From Xiphydria camelus (taxonomy: Eukaryota > Arthropoda > Insecta > Hymenoptera > Xiphydriidae), in NCBI GenBank assembly GCA_963678675.1, contig OY783195.1:13118505-13182504 (forward strand): 64,000 nucleotides of DNA, given 5' to 3'. Within the stretch, counting starts at the first letter, position 1. Each line of letters begins with the position of its first letter. Shown here piece by piece: positions 11,090-21,585 of this stretch. A program made the position numbers and the translations under genes. The notes below the pieces were generated by a model. It was given only the letters and a program-made list of their open reading frames with translations, did not search any database and was not told the origin of the DNA.

Positions 11090-12421
11090 TGCAGGAACCA
11101 ATGACGAGCATACACGGAAAGAACTCTGTTGCGAATGTCGCATGAGAACTTACCATGCGGAAAGAGCAGCATCTATTCTGTACGAAGATCGCCTCGATTC
11201 GTGCAATTCCGGTATGAGAATCTTTAGTCCGAATAACGCCGGAACGCGATGCGAAGAAGGCATGCACACCGATACCCTGAACGCACCAACACTTCGATGC
11301 TGAAAACGCATGGAGTATTCCGTGCTAAATTGGCACGGGTCTCGAGCGTTTTTGAGATTTTCGGACAAATTTTTTAATTTTTTAGTATTTTAAAATTATT
11401 TGCAAATATTTTTATAGATATTTTCGTCAAATTTCCCATTGTCGGGAATTTTATATGTCGGTAATTTTGTAATATCTGAAATTTTATTTTTCAGTAATTA
11501 TTTAATCGGTCATTTTACTTTTTTTGAATTTTCAGTCGTTACAAATTGAAAATCAAATTAAAAACCAAAACTATACTATCCTTCATAAAAAAAAAGTCCT
11601 CCAAAACTCCTGTATTTTTTGAAAAAAGTCCTCTATATTTGACAGAATAGAGACTGTGATCCCTGTGATTTATACAGCGTGATTCGAAATGGGCGCACTT
11701 CCTCTCGTAGAGAGATTCTTCGCAAAAAACTGAACCGAAAGTTCCTGTACAAAATTTTTGTGCTCCGCACAAATTTGGTGAATTTTTTTACGACTCAGGT
11801 GGTGCTTTTCGAATATTAGGGTGCCTTCCGCCGCTCCGATGATTGATTGCAAAATTCTAGGCTGCAGAGGAGGCACGCTGGAATAACTACTGCGAGTTTC
11901 GCTGCCGTCTAAAATCTTGTCCCTTGAATCTGACTTTGGATTGGATATTTTCGAACTGGATTATCTTGTAAACTAGGCGGAGCACAACAATTTTGTACAG
12001 GAACTTTCGGTTCAGTTGTTTGCGAAGAATCTCTCTACGAGAGGAAGTGCGCCCATTTCGAATCACCCTGTATAAATAAGAATAAAAATAAGAGAAAAAT
12101 ATATATTCCATCAGCGAAGAAATGGCAACCCCAGGCATGCGCAGTCCGAAAATCTCAAAAACGCTCGGGACCCGTGCCATTTTCGCACGGAATACTCCTT
12201 GGCTTTTCAGCACCGAAGTGTTGGTGCGTTCAGCGTATCGGTGTGCATGCCTTTACCGCATGGGATAATTTGATACTTCGTTTGCACGGTTACCGACCGA
12301 TGATTGCAATCGTTTCGTACTTTCTCCGCATCGAACACTCGCCTATCAAAATAGTAATAGCGCCCCATGCGACATTCGCAGCAGAGTTCTTTCCGTGTAT
12401 TATGTCAGCTTTTCCTCGTGG
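11090..12421. mobile_element. Inverted-repeat element with arms about 280 bp
   Basis: Arms 11090-11368 and 12140-12421 are inverted copies. Shared blocks include CACGGAAAGAACTCTG, ACGCACCAACACTTCG and CGAGCGTTTTTGAGATTTTC. The centre is AT-rich and holds a separate nested MITE. Arm sequence creates spurious open frames on both strands (for example 11085-11303, 11150-11368 and 12174-12464). Superfamily not determined. Confidence 0.75.
11673..12072. mobile_element. Nested TA-flanked MITE, TACAGSGTGATTCG type
   Basis: The ends read TACAGCGTGATTCGAAATGG and its inverse, the arms are about 110 bp each, and TA flanks both sides (11671-11672 and 12073-12074). TA target duplication and an ACAGGGTG start are typical of mariner/Tc1-type MITEs. 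It sits in the centre of the 11090-12421 element and so inserted later. Confidence 0.75.
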
Positions 12422-13094
12422 TATGGATTCCATGCCACGTCACTGGATGCACTCTTCAACTTAATTACTGTCGAAACTCGTTTAAGTTACGTCACTGCTG
12501 ACACGCCCGTTGAAATCACTCTCTTACGTCCGTACCGTTCATTTTCAGTGTTCGTGCAGTCACCGTTTTAAGCACCGTGACATTCTGGTGACAATATCGG
12601 TGGCCGATAACGCGTCCGCGGTAGTCTCCAATTCGAGAAACTATATCGATAACACTGATGAAAGGAAGCACGCCGAGTTACGTCGCGCAGCGTTGCGCTG
12701 CGGTAGCGTCTTTGGTACCGTCCCTGCGCTCTAAGAGCATGGATCCTCCCACCTTCGATCTGATTCGCCCTCCGCTACAAGGGGGCGCTTCCATCTGGTT
12801 ACCGCCTATGGAATTGGGATACACCCCCGTCGATCTTCGCGTCGTCCTGGCGAATCATTGATTTCGGTAGATCCCTCTGATCTTCCCCCTCGTGCTAACT
12901 TGAACCCTGAGAGCTCAGGGCTGTATGAAAGTATATCGTTTTCAATGAACAATGATGATAATCGTACCTGCAGATTATGTATGGAGTTCCCCTAGCGTTG
13001 GACGGCACTTAATACCGGATACTAGTAATGTCTTTCAAAATAAGCGTAATGAAACAAAAGTACCTATCTATATATACGTGCACGTTGATACTTC
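12422..13094. other. No recognisable gene
   Basis: 12650-12880 is GC-richer and gives overlapping frames on the plus strand (12510-12734, 12658-12861) without recognisable domains. It could be an unrecognised exon or compositional. Confidence 0.3.
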
Positions 13095-13098
13095 TTAA

Positions 13099-13690
13099 GG
13101 GGGTATTCCGGTGTAATATCGGTCTTTTCAACCACTTTTTTCGGGAATTTATTGTGGTGAACCTTAAAAAGATAACATCTTGACATTTTTACTATATATT
13201 TATTGACAATGTAACGACCATTTCAAAATTTGTGGCGTTGAAATATCGAATTTTAATAAACTTTATAGGGCTGTAACTATACACAAGTAAAAAAAAGTTG
13301 ATTGATGGTTGCCATGATTCCGATTGTTCTCCTTATCTAAAACTGAAAAATAATACGTCATTCTAATCTGTAGACCTTTGGCTACAGTCTGAACTAGAAC
13401 GAGAAGTCAAAATATAGAAAATTGCACTTCTGGTGGAGTTTTGAATATTGAATTCCGATTTTTGTCATTTTTTGTCGACTATTTGAGTTAAAAACAAAAA
13501 AAACTATGACAGATATAACAATGATTCGAGTTCGGGCTACAACTGTGGATGTACCGAAGATATCATAAAAATTTCAGAGTAATCGGTTCAATAGTTTTTG
13601 AGATATCGTGGCAACCAATTTACAAAATGTAGTTTCGAGAAAAACGTGTTTGAAAGTTAGACTAAGTATACGTAATACAAGTGGCGCGTC
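13099..13690. mobile_element. Kolobok-like end fragment
   Basis: TTAA at 13095-13098 is followed by GGGGGTATTCCGG, similar in form to the GGGGTAAGGCC terminus of the complete Kolobok element at 18191. Near the other side (about 13636) CGAGAAAAACGTGTTTGAAAG matches in inverse the block near 20426 of that element (CTTTAAACGCGTTTTTCTC). I infer a non-autonomous or truncated Kolobok relative. The second terminus was not located. Confidence 0.4.
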
Positions 13691-13784
13691 TGCCACTATA
13701 AACATCTGTAGGTAACTTTTCAACGACTTTGAATTTTGAAAAATCTTCTCACATAGGTAGTACGTCTTTTAGAGATGTTAGGTA

Positions 13785-14607
13785 GGGTAAAGCGAGGAGA
13801 GATGGCACAGTAGGAGAGATGGACCACCAGCGATATCTTGCATCGTGGCAACAAGGCCCAATCCAATCACGTTGACATAGCCGCAGTTAACAGTCGTGCC
13901 TTTAAATCCGTTTCTGCTGTTGTTTATCATTGTTTTTGTTAGTTACAAGCGATCATTGTTTTTGACTACGCTAAAAATTTTTCTGAGGTTATTTTGTTCG
14001 TCAATTAAATCACTTTAGACGCTTTTAGGAGAGATGGACTAGCATTTGCGAGGAGAGATGGACTAAGGCTTTAGGTATGATTTCAGAAAAATGCCCAACA
14101 AGTAGGTACCTACAGGCAAAAACTGAACACACCTCCAAGGACTACATGGTCTGCGGATGATTTATAGATACCTGGCAATAACATTTTAACATTTTAGCGA
14201 TATGGAAAATGAATGTAAACCAAGTAAAAGGATGACTGGCTTAAGTGCGATTTGTGTTTGAAATGGCTGCACGACGGCTGCACATCTTATGAAAACATTT
14301 GTCAAACGTCCGGCATTAAAGCAATCAAGAAAAAGCGTTAAAAGTTAATAGTCCATCTATCCTACCTACCCCTAATGGTCCAACTCTCCTACACTAAGTA
14401 GGACAGATGGACCAAAATTTAGTATTTTACTTTTTTTCTTTTTTGTGTGTCATTATGATAAGTGTTTTGTGTTTTTCAACTAGGTATACTAAAAGTACGC
14501 TAAAGTTATTGTTCGTTTTCTGTATTATTTGGTATTTTTTAATTTTTCGTTAATAAGAAAATATTTTAAATTTTGTAAAACGTGTGCCATCTCTCCTCGC
14601 TTTACCC
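13785..14607. mobile_element. 823-bp TA-flanked element, GGGTAAAGCGAGGAGAGATGG ends (copy 1)
   Basis: Perfect terminal inverted repeats begin GGGTAAAGCGAGGAGAGATG and TA lies on each side (13783-13784 and 14608-14609). AGGAGAGATGGAC recurs inside in both orientations. It has no coding frame and is a non-autonomous element, probably pogo/mariner-like by its TA duplication. A second, inverted copy spans 46688-54018 and is split by later insertions, so this copy serves as the uninterrupted reference. Confidence 0.85.
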
Positions 14608-14609
14608 TA

Positions 14610-15089
14610 CAGGGTTCGACAGGGAGGTAGCTATAGTGTTTTTGAAAAGAATGACAAACACTTGTTTTTGAATGAATTATAAAATCTATTGTTTTTAGAC
14701 ATTAGTCGTATATTGCCATTTTAGAATACATAACATAATATTCAGCTGCGAAAAATCACCGCGGCGGAGAAACCGCCAGTAGCGAAAAGGTTAACGGATA
14801 TTTGAAGGAAACAGGCTGTCGTCCATTCGAGTCAACTACTCGTAGGTATCAGTCCAAGTAACTAAAACTGCATTCCTCATCCGTAATCGCGGATTTTGTC
14901 AAATTTACTACATTTTTCTCTCAGTGTAGGCATCAATTTTTTAAGCACTGGAAAATTAAGTGAGTGTTACTAATCGGTGCTAGAGTAATTCATAAATTGC
15001 ACTGCCGAAGTCAAATTCAGAGAAATTCAGAAGGCCCCCGCCTAGGCTGGTCGGTTTCCCGTGCGACATACGGTATACTGGTGGTATCA
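14610..15089. other. No recognisable feature
   Basis: Unremarkable AT-rich sequence. GCGACATACGGTATAC at 15062-15077 resembles one end of the TACCGCATGTCC foldback family but lacks a partner. Confidence 0.35.
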
Positions 15090-15254
15090 TACAGACTGTC
15101 CCTTTCAATACACGCCAGCGTGGCGGGTTGCATATCGGTTATCCGCCTTGCGCCAGACACAGGCGCCACAGGCGCATGGCCCCTGCAGCGGATCAGAGGC
15201 GTCAACCGATATGCAACCCGCCACGCTGGCGTGTATAGCGGGGGACAGTTTGTA
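15090..15254. mobile_element. 165-bp palindromic MITE
   Basis: The ends read TACARACTGTCCC. Arms of about 60 bp share ACACGCCAGCGTGGCGGG and GCATATCGGTT. The core GGCGCCACAGGCGC is also palindromic. A TA follows the right end. The overlapping frames on both strands come from the palindrome. Confidence 0.75.
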
Positions 15255-15969
15255 TAAGTGTATGAATTTATTTAAAATCATAAGTGCATAAACATCGAGT
15301 ATAATTCTGTCTGAATTTTTTATTTTGAAGGAAAAAAACGCGGCAAGTTCTTTTTTATTAAAATTTTTTTAATAAATTTTTAAGTCGAATTTTTTAGTAA
15401 CTAGATTTACAATAATTTTCCTTTCAAATGATGCCTTTTACTTTTTATATATAAATCTTGAACATGGCGATCTTAATTGATTTCAAATCTTTTTTGGAGA
15501 GTATTTTAGGTAGGTATCAATTTTTGATGGCACTGAATGAACATGCCGCCTTTTTTTACAGAGGATCTGTTTTTGTGGGGGGATTTCACTACTTTTTGGA
15601 ATTTATTCATGAGGAGAATACGTACATGTAGAAGAATAGCTTTCTATTACCACAAAATTAAAGTCTCACATTTTATACCGATACGAGCCAATTAATTATA
15701 ACCACGTTACTTTTGATTTATTCTCGTGATATTTTGAAAGGGATTTATAGACTTGAGAGCCCTGATATTTTTCACTTTGCCTTAGTATTTTGGAGAAATA
15801 AAACATATAGGTACCGCTTTCGAATTTACAGGCCATCGGATTTTTCTTATATTTTGGTCGTCTACAGAAATCCATGAAGACGTTTTACCTTCAACTCTCT
15901 AAGTATACTCTTCCAATGATCATGACGAATTGTTTCATCACATGTAAAGATACCACTTATGACAGTATA
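15255..15969. other. No recognisable feature
   Basis: AT-rich flank of the nested element that begins at 15970. No coding frame and no inverted repeat seen. Confidence 0.35.
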
Positions 15970-16056
15970 TACAGGGTGTCCCTAAAGTATGGAAACGGTT
16001 GAATATCTCGAAAAGTACGCTTCAAAACGGGAAACTAAAAAATAAGTATCCGATAT

Positions 16057-17060
16057 GGGCAGGGTGTTATCAGGATGGGCTTTTGTTGAAATGGAAGATG
16101 CTTTCGAATGCGTTGGAGCTGACTTGCCCTTCGACGCTTGAAGTTGAGCTTGTTCGATGGCTTCAAGCGTGTGAATACGTTCGACGATAAATTTTTCAAG
16201 CTCATCGAAGGTCGCGGGATCGTTATTTTCCCCTACCCGTTTCTCTCAATCTTTTAGAGACTCGGGATCGAGCTTGCGAACCGTCATATAGACCAGTAGA
16301 TGGTCCCACTGATTGATTGGGCTCCCGAGTGCCGCGAGCGCACCGAGGGCTTCCTTTGTGTCTCCGAGCAAACTTTTTAGGCCCGATGAAGCGTCCTGAG
16401 TTAGGCGAGGTATCGAGAATAACGTTGCGAGGTACGAGTCAACAAGGAGTCTCTTGTTTTCGTATCGAGCGGTGAGTGTGTCCCAAGCGCACACGTAATT
16501 GTCTCCCGAAACCGTGATATTTTTTATTAATTGAGCGGGCTCACCTGTGAGGCACGTCTTTAGGTAGTGTAATTTTTCCACTGCCGAGAGTGACGTGTTC
16601 GAATTAACCATGGAGATGAACAGATCGCGAAATGGAGTCCAATCCGTGAATTTTCCATTGAATTTCGGTAAATCGATTTTCGGAAACCGTCGATTTTGAG
16701 TGGCCGTTTGATTTGAATTTGAATCGTCGGTCGGAGGGCATTGAGGATTTAACTTACTGGGCGTGTCCTTCATTTCGGTTTTCGAATCGAGAAAGCCCTC
16801 TTCGCACAAGGAATAGATGTCATCTTGAAAATAGTCACTCTCTCAGAGAGCACTTCCCCTCCTTTAGTGTGTTTTGCTACGATGAGCCTCTCGTGATTTT
16901 CTTGAAACTCTGCCCAATTGGCTTCGAGTGTTTCGAGACGACTTTCTACGCGCGAGATTGTCATGTCCTTGGGTCCTGCTTTCCTCAAATTTGTCACTGC
17001 TCGTTGCACTAGACCATACAGCTGCATTTGCCGCTCGAGTAGAGCTTCCACTGCCGTCAT
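16057..17060 (-). pseudogene. Bel/Pao gag, broken and 3'-truncated
   Basis: Reading leftwards from an ATG at 17060, the protein begins MTAVEALLERQMQL and includes a coiled-coil-like stretch. It then continues in another frame from about 16845, so there is at least one frameshift. The second segment contains LPKFNGKFTDWTPFRDLF and KLHYLKTCLTGEPAQLI, the signature of the DUF1759 gag-like domain of Bel/Pao retrotransposons (capsid role). A TGA at about 16246 replaces what should be Trp in LKDWEKRVG. The frame then continues with DPATFDELEKFIVERIHTLE to about 16057, where the outer element arm begins. Protease, reverse transcriptase and integrase are absent, so the copy is dead. Its 5' LTR and tRNA-binding site lie just to the right. 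Confidence 0.85.
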
Positions 17061-17257
17061 TGTTCGCTGCACTATTGAACGAACACGAGAGAACGAAAAA
17101 ACGAGGTCTGAATCGACTTCGCAACAATTTTTACATGCGACGACGCAAAGCTCTGCAGCGGACTAACTGATCACTTTCGCGAAACCTTGCTCCGTTTTTA
17201 TTTTTACGTCGCGATTACCCGACGCGAATGCGAATCCGGCTCGAAGGACCAAAAATA

Positions 17258-17547
17258 TGTTATGTGTTTAGCGTATTAAGCGATTAGCGATGGGAACAAG
17301 GTTGAGAGAGTGCAGAAAAGCGGGGAAAGAGAAAGGAATTGAGCCGCGTGTAACGTACGAAATTCGAGAGTCACGTTTATTGATATCACCTTAGCGGATT
17401 GTATTCGACGACTGACAATAGCTCGTCGTTCGTCCAAGCTCGGGCCTCGAGGTGGGAGGCGACGAGATAGAAAAAACGAGAGTCGGTGAGCGCGATATTA
17501 GGTACCGACGTGATTATTTAAAGTTTTGTTTCTCTTTTGCCGGAACA
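17258..17547 (-). repeat. Bel/Pao 5' LTR, 290 bp
   Basis: In element orientation the LTR runs from TGTTCCGGC (17547) to CACATAACA (17258), the usual TG...CA ends. Directly inside is TTTTTGGTCCTTCGAGCCGG, a primer-binding-site-like sequence common in insect Bel and Gypsy elements. Bases 17412-17547 match 1-132 of the window. Part of the same LTR recurs inverted at 18116-21002. Confidence 0.85.
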
Positions 17548-17548
17548 A

Positions 17549-18097
17549 TCGACGAAATTCAATTTTTTTCGGTTTTTGCAATTGAGAGTCGATTTATTCG
17601 ATTCTGCAATACAATTGCGATAGAAATTTACATTTTTTATTCTCATACTTGATATTTTTGTTAAAAATTTTATTTAGTTTTGCAAATTTGAAGTGCAGAT
17701 GCGTTCTGTACCTGGAATTCCCCGTGACGCACTAAGTTCCGTTAGAGGAAATAAGCTAATTTTATTCAAGGATAATCCCTTTCGGAATACATCGTGGTTC
17801 GAGGGTCCGGAAGGCCCGGCAATTAGCGGTACCTGTTTACGTGTACTCAGGTTAACGGATATCATTAAAACGGACTACTAGTGAAAGAATAGCTACGATT
17901 CCCGGAATATACCGTCCGCCGTGGGAATTCCAGGTACAGAACGCATCTGCACTTCAAATGTTTGCAAAACTAAATTAAATTTTTAACAAAAATATCAAGT
18001 ATGAGAATAAAAAATGTAAATTTCTATCGCAATTGTATTGCAGAATCGAATAAATCGACTCTCAATTGCAAAAACCGAAAAAATTGAATTTCGTCGA
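17549..18097. mobile_element. Foldback element abutting the LTR
   Basis: Arms of about 175 bp (17549-17722 and 17926-18097) are nearly perfect inverse copies. The outer ends read TCGACGAAATTCAATTTTTT and the inner ends TACCTGGAATTCC. The central 200 bp is unique and non-coding. It begins at the base after the LTR terminus. Spurious open frames 17674-17865 and 17693-17881 lie over it. Confidence 0.8.
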
Positions 18098-18626
18098 TTA
18101 TAGCGCCATCTGCCACACGCGGCTCAATTCCTTTCTCTTTCCCCGCTTTTCTGCACTCTCTCAACCATGTTCCCATCGCTAATCGCTTAAGGGGTAAGGC
18201 CACCATGGAACTTTTCAAAAATCGATTTTTTTTTTATTAGCTTAAAACCTTCCTTAAACCCTCAAGAATAAGAAAAAAAGGTTTCGTAGTCAAAAAAATT
18301 TCGAATCGGTCGTTTACGTCAATTTACAGAGACGCCGCGCGGCGCATTAACACTTAGCGCCATAGCCAACTATACGGTTTCCACCGCGCTCGGGCGAGCC
18401 AAACTACATTGAATAGGGAGATCTCCCCGATTAGTGGGCTAACTGTTAATTAAATGCATGTTGAGACGTATTATCGGAGTTGAGGCTCGTGTCATTAGCA
18501 GTACTATTCGGCCATTTATTTTATGTAAAGTCATTCTAGCTGTCAGACGGACGCCGCGTGCGTGATTTTGCTTCGTGTTTCATCAGTTTATCTTTTTACT
18601 ACGAGTTACTGAAATTAGTGAATAAA

Positions 18627-20384
18627 ATGTGTGATAAATCGAAATATGGTGGCTATAAAGCTAAACGAGGTGGAAGAAGTTTGTTTAAAAAGCCGTCTAT
18701 GTCACGAAAGCGACCTGCAAACCGTTATGAAGCGGAGGCACTCGATTCCTCCGAAAGCGTCGGCACGTCCGCTAGGAAATTGAAGCTAAGTGGCGATGCT
18801 CGTAATATCGAAGTTGATGCATCGTTCGGTTATCGTTTCATCAATTTTGTGGCTGTTTTTTCAACAATTTCGTCAGTAGTGAAGTGTAAAATATGCGACT
18901 CAGGCGTCACATTTACTGAAAGTAGTATACGCGGACTTGGTTTTAAAATAGTTCTATCTTGTGAAAAGTGTGCGAAAACTGAAATTCCAAATTGTCCACT
19001 CATCAATAACAAAGCATATGACATCAATAGAAGAATTATTATAGCCATGCGACTGCTTGGAGTAGGTTTACACGGAATGAAGAAGTTCTGTGCTTTTATG
19101 GAACTTCCTCGGCCAATATTTCACTCATTTTATGATAAAGTAGTCAACATTATTTGTGATGCTACTGAACGCGTTTCCAAGGCTAGCATGGAAAATGCAG
19201 TAAAAATAGAAAAAGAAGAAAATGCAAGAAAAGGTTTACCAAATGAATTGATAGTATCAGGAGACGGTTCGTGGAGAAAGCGGGGATTTTCATCATTGTT
19301 CGGTTTGGTGTCTTTGATCGGATGGAATACTGGGAAAGTAATCGATATAATTATAAAATCCAGTTACTGCAAGGCGTGCGAATATTGGAGAAAAATAAAT
19401 GATACTGCAGAGTATGATGAGTGGCTTGAAATACATCAAAATGATTGTCAAATAAATCACACGGGGTCGGCTGGTAAAATGGAGGTAGATGCAGTTATCG
19501 AAATGTTTCAGCGCTCTGAAACTTTATATCAAGTAAAATACGGCAGTTACATTGGAGATGGCGATAGTAAAACCTTTACAGGTCTTTTGAAGTCTGAACC
19601 ATATGAAAGCTTTGTTATACATAAAAAAGAATGCATCGATCACGTGCAGAAAAGAATGGGCACTAGACTAAGAAATTTAAAAAAGAACGTACGCGGTCTC
19701 GGCGGAAAAGGAAAATTAACAAATAAACTTGTCGACGAGCTCTCAATTTATTATGGTTTGGCTATTCGCAGAAATCACGACTCTGTGGAAAAAATGAGAA
19801 ATGAAATTTGGGCGACGTTATATCACAAGCTGTCAACGAATGAAAATCCTCAACACAGCAAGTGTCCAGCTGGTGAAAATTCATGGTGTTCGTGGCAAAA
19901 GGCAAAAGCCACCAATACATCAATTAGTACTTTTTTACACAAGCCGGCTCTATCGAAAACAGTTTTCGACGCAATTAAACCAATCTACGAAGAGTTGAGC
20001 AGCGACGACCTTCTAAATCGATGCTTAGGTGGTTTTACGCAAAATAGCAATGAAAGTTTCAACGCAACGGTGTGGTCAATGTCCCCAAAATCTACGTCAA
20101 GCGGAAAAACCGTACTGGATATTGCTGGGAATCTTGCCGTGTGCGCTTTCAACGATGGAATTTGTAGTATAATGCAAGTTATACGACAGTTGGACATGAC
20201 AGTTGGAAGGAATTGCTACAATTTCTGCGTTGAGGCGGACGAACTCCGCGTCGATTTTTCGAACCGATCGCTGACTGAGGCTGCAAAAACAGCTCGAATT
20301 GCCGCAAAATCAGCCAGAAAAGAAGAAGAAGAACTCAACATTAACATAGAAGGCCAACTATACGGTGCAGGCATCGCGGATTAA
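18627..20384 (+). CDS. Kolobok/Mutator-like transposase, intact
   Basis: I start at the ATG at 18627 (MCDKSKYGGYKAKRGGR), preceded by AAA. The open frame extends 23 codons further upstream without an ATG. The product is about 585 residues. The first 60 residues are basic with a likely nuclear localisation signal (SRKRP). A CxxC...CxxC zinc-ribbon-like segment (CKIC, CEKC) follows. The core has DGSWRKRGFSSLFG near residue 213, a Cys/His insertion (CKACEYW, HQNDC, NHTGSAGKME), GDGDSKTF near residue 311 and NESFNATVW near residue 476. Asp, Asp and Glu in these motifs are the likely catalytic triad. This layout matches insect proteins annotated as Mutator-like transposase domain proteins. The C-terminus is Lys/Glu-rich. 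No stop or frameshift is seen. Its role is cut-and-paste transposition at TTAA. Confidence 0.88.
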   Translation: MCDKSKYGGYKAKRGGRSLFKKPSMSRKRPANRYEAEALDSSESVGTSARKLKLSGDARNIEVDASFGYRFINFVAVFSTISSVVKCKICDSGVTFTESSIRGLGFKIVLSCEKCAKTEIPNCPLINNKAYDINRRIIIAMRLLGVGLHGMKKFCAFMELPRPIFHSFYDKVVNIICDATERVSKASMENAVKIEKEENARKGLPNELIVSGDGSWRKRGFSSLFGLVSLIGWNTGKVIDIIIKSSYCKACEYWRKINDTAEYDEWLEIHQNDCQINHTGSAGKMEVDAVIEMFQRSETLYQVKYGSYIGDGDSKTFTGLLKSEPYESFVIHKKECIDHVQKRMGTRLRNLKKNVRGLGGKGKLTNKLVDELSIYYGLAIRRNHDSVEKMRNEIWATLYHKLSTNENPQHSKCPAGENSWCSWQKAKATNTSISTFLHKPALSKTVFDAIKPIYEELSSDDLLNRCLGGFTQNSNESFNATVWSMSPKSTSSGKTVLDIAGNLAVCAFNDGICSIMQVIRQLDMTVGRNCYNFCVEADELRVDFSNRSLTEAAKTARIAAKSARKEEEELNINIEGQLYGAGIAD

Positions 20385-20537
20385 AGGTATACTATAATTT
20401 TCGACCGTAAAATGTTACTTAAAACTTTAAACGCGTTTTTCTCAGAACACGAAATTTCAAATCGGGCGAACCGATAGCGGCTACAAATCTTTATCGATTG
20501 CCTTGCAATTTTGAGGGTATCTTTATACCTATATAAT

Positions 20538-20695
20538 CTAATAGACCACGTAGGGGTTTTTCGATAAGTTGTAAACTTTTTGTTTTATAAACGATTATGT
20601 ATGAAATTCTTATGCGAAAACGTGAACTTTTCTTTTATATACTCACCATTTCTCGAAAAATCAATATTTTCAAAATCCCCTACGTGGTCTATTAG
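20538..20695. repeat. Subterminal inverted repeat inside Kolobok 3' region
   Basis: CTAATAGACCACGTAGGGG at 20538 and its exact inverse ending at 20695 enclose about 110 AT-rich bases, within the 600-bp non-coding 3' part of the transposon. It may be a transposase-binding structure or a nested mini-element. It has no counterpart at the 5' end. Confidence 0.7.
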
Positions 20696-21585
20696 TTTAT
20701 GATATATATTAAAGAAAAATCTTTGGATTTTTGTTCTAGGTTCACGCTTGTGGGTACAGCCGGTTCGCCCGTTTTGGACCTCCACAAAAAATTCATCGTA
20801 GAAACCGGACCCTGGAACGGCCATTTCTTAACCAAAAATTAAAAACAAAATATTTTTTAGTAGCTTTGAAGATACTTGATAAAGTACTTTATAAGAAAAT
20901 TCTATAGCTTTTACACTACTCCTAAAAAAAAATGCACAAAATCGTCCTTCTTTCTTGACGCACATGGTGGCCTTACCCCTTAATACGCTAAACACATAAC
21001 ATCGATTATAGCGCCATCTGCCAAGAATCGAAAAAAATGTTTCAAATAAAAGTTATGTAGTTTTTAATGTAGAATGCGAATATGCAATCAAAAGTGGGGG
21101 TTCCTATTTAAGATTTTGAAGCTTCCCCCTGCCCCACCCACAGGGGTTGGGGTGTGGGATCAATCTTGGTATCATTTGATAGTTTTTAAAAAAATATCGG
21201 ATACTTATTTTTTCGTTTCCCGTTCTGAAGCGTACTTTTCGAGATATTCAACCGTTTCCATACTTTTCGAACACCCTGTATAATATCGATACCTGAAAGC
21301 AACAGTACTGTGACTAGTGAGATAAACCCGAAAGCCGATTTCGAGCTATGTCAACCGTAAGCTAAAACCGGCCTTTATACAATGCAACACTGAGATATCC
21401 CGGCAAGAATATTTAAATATAAACTTGAAGCTAAACATGCAATCGTCAAAGTAAGCATATAAGTGTGTCATATGGTTATCATTTAGGAATAAACCAAGAG
21501 GATATTTTAATTTGATAACCCGTTTGGTTGTGGGGTGATGTGATGTGGTCCTGGTGTTTGTCGTCAAGGTTGGACCATTTGTGTA

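Larger units (their letters stand above)
18191..20979 (+). mobile_element. Complete Kolobok-type DNA transposon
   Basis: 2,789 bp with perfect 17-bp terminal inverted repeats (GGGGTAAGGCCACCATG) and TTAA on each side (18187-18190 and 20980-20983). The intact LTR copy reads CGCTTAATACGC at the same place, so the TTAA duplication is verified within the window. TTAA duplications, G-rich ends and the encoded transposase together indicate the Kolobok superfamily; piggyBac also duplicates TTAA but has a different transposase. The single transposase frame is uninterrupted and the ends are perfect, so the copy looks young and possibly still mobile. Confidence 0.85.
18100..21024 (+). repeat. Inverted Bel LTR piece, split by Kolobok and flanked by direct repeats
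   Basis: 18116-18190 plus 20984-21002 together equal the inner third of the LTR at 17258-17362, in the opposite orientation. On both outer sides stands the same 20-bp string ATTATAGCGCCATCTGCCA (18099-18117 and 21006-21024). This may be a long target duplication or a repeat-mediated rearrangement. The uninterrupted LTR copy shows that the Kolobok insertion is exact. Confidence 0.7.
15970..21280. mobile_element. Outer TA-flanked element hosting a nested insertion stack
   Basis: Left arm 15970-16056 and right arm 21195-21280 are inverted copies: TACAGGGTGTYC ends, then ACGGTTGAATATCTCGAAAA, then ATAAGTATCCGATAT. TA flanks both ends (15968-15969 and 21281-21282). Between the arms lie a broken Bel/Pao element, a foldback and a Kolobok transposon, so this is the oldest layer. 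The right interior (about 21030-21194) is original; the matching left interior is missing. Confidence 0.75.

Noticed and set aside
1..17547. One 17-kb Bel/Pao element between the LTRs at 1-132 and 17258-17547
   Set aside because: The gag runs into the arm of another element at 16057 and a host exon plus many unrelated elements lie between, so the two LTRs need not be a pair.
18558..18626. Upstream extension of the Kolobok ORF
   Set aside because: It begins with GTG, not ATG; the first ATG at 18627 has a good context and starts a basic N-terminus.
18191..20979. piggyBac assignment because of TTAA
   Set aside because: The transposase lacks piggyBac features and has Kolobok/Mutator-like motifs; the ends are GGGGTAAGG, not CCY.
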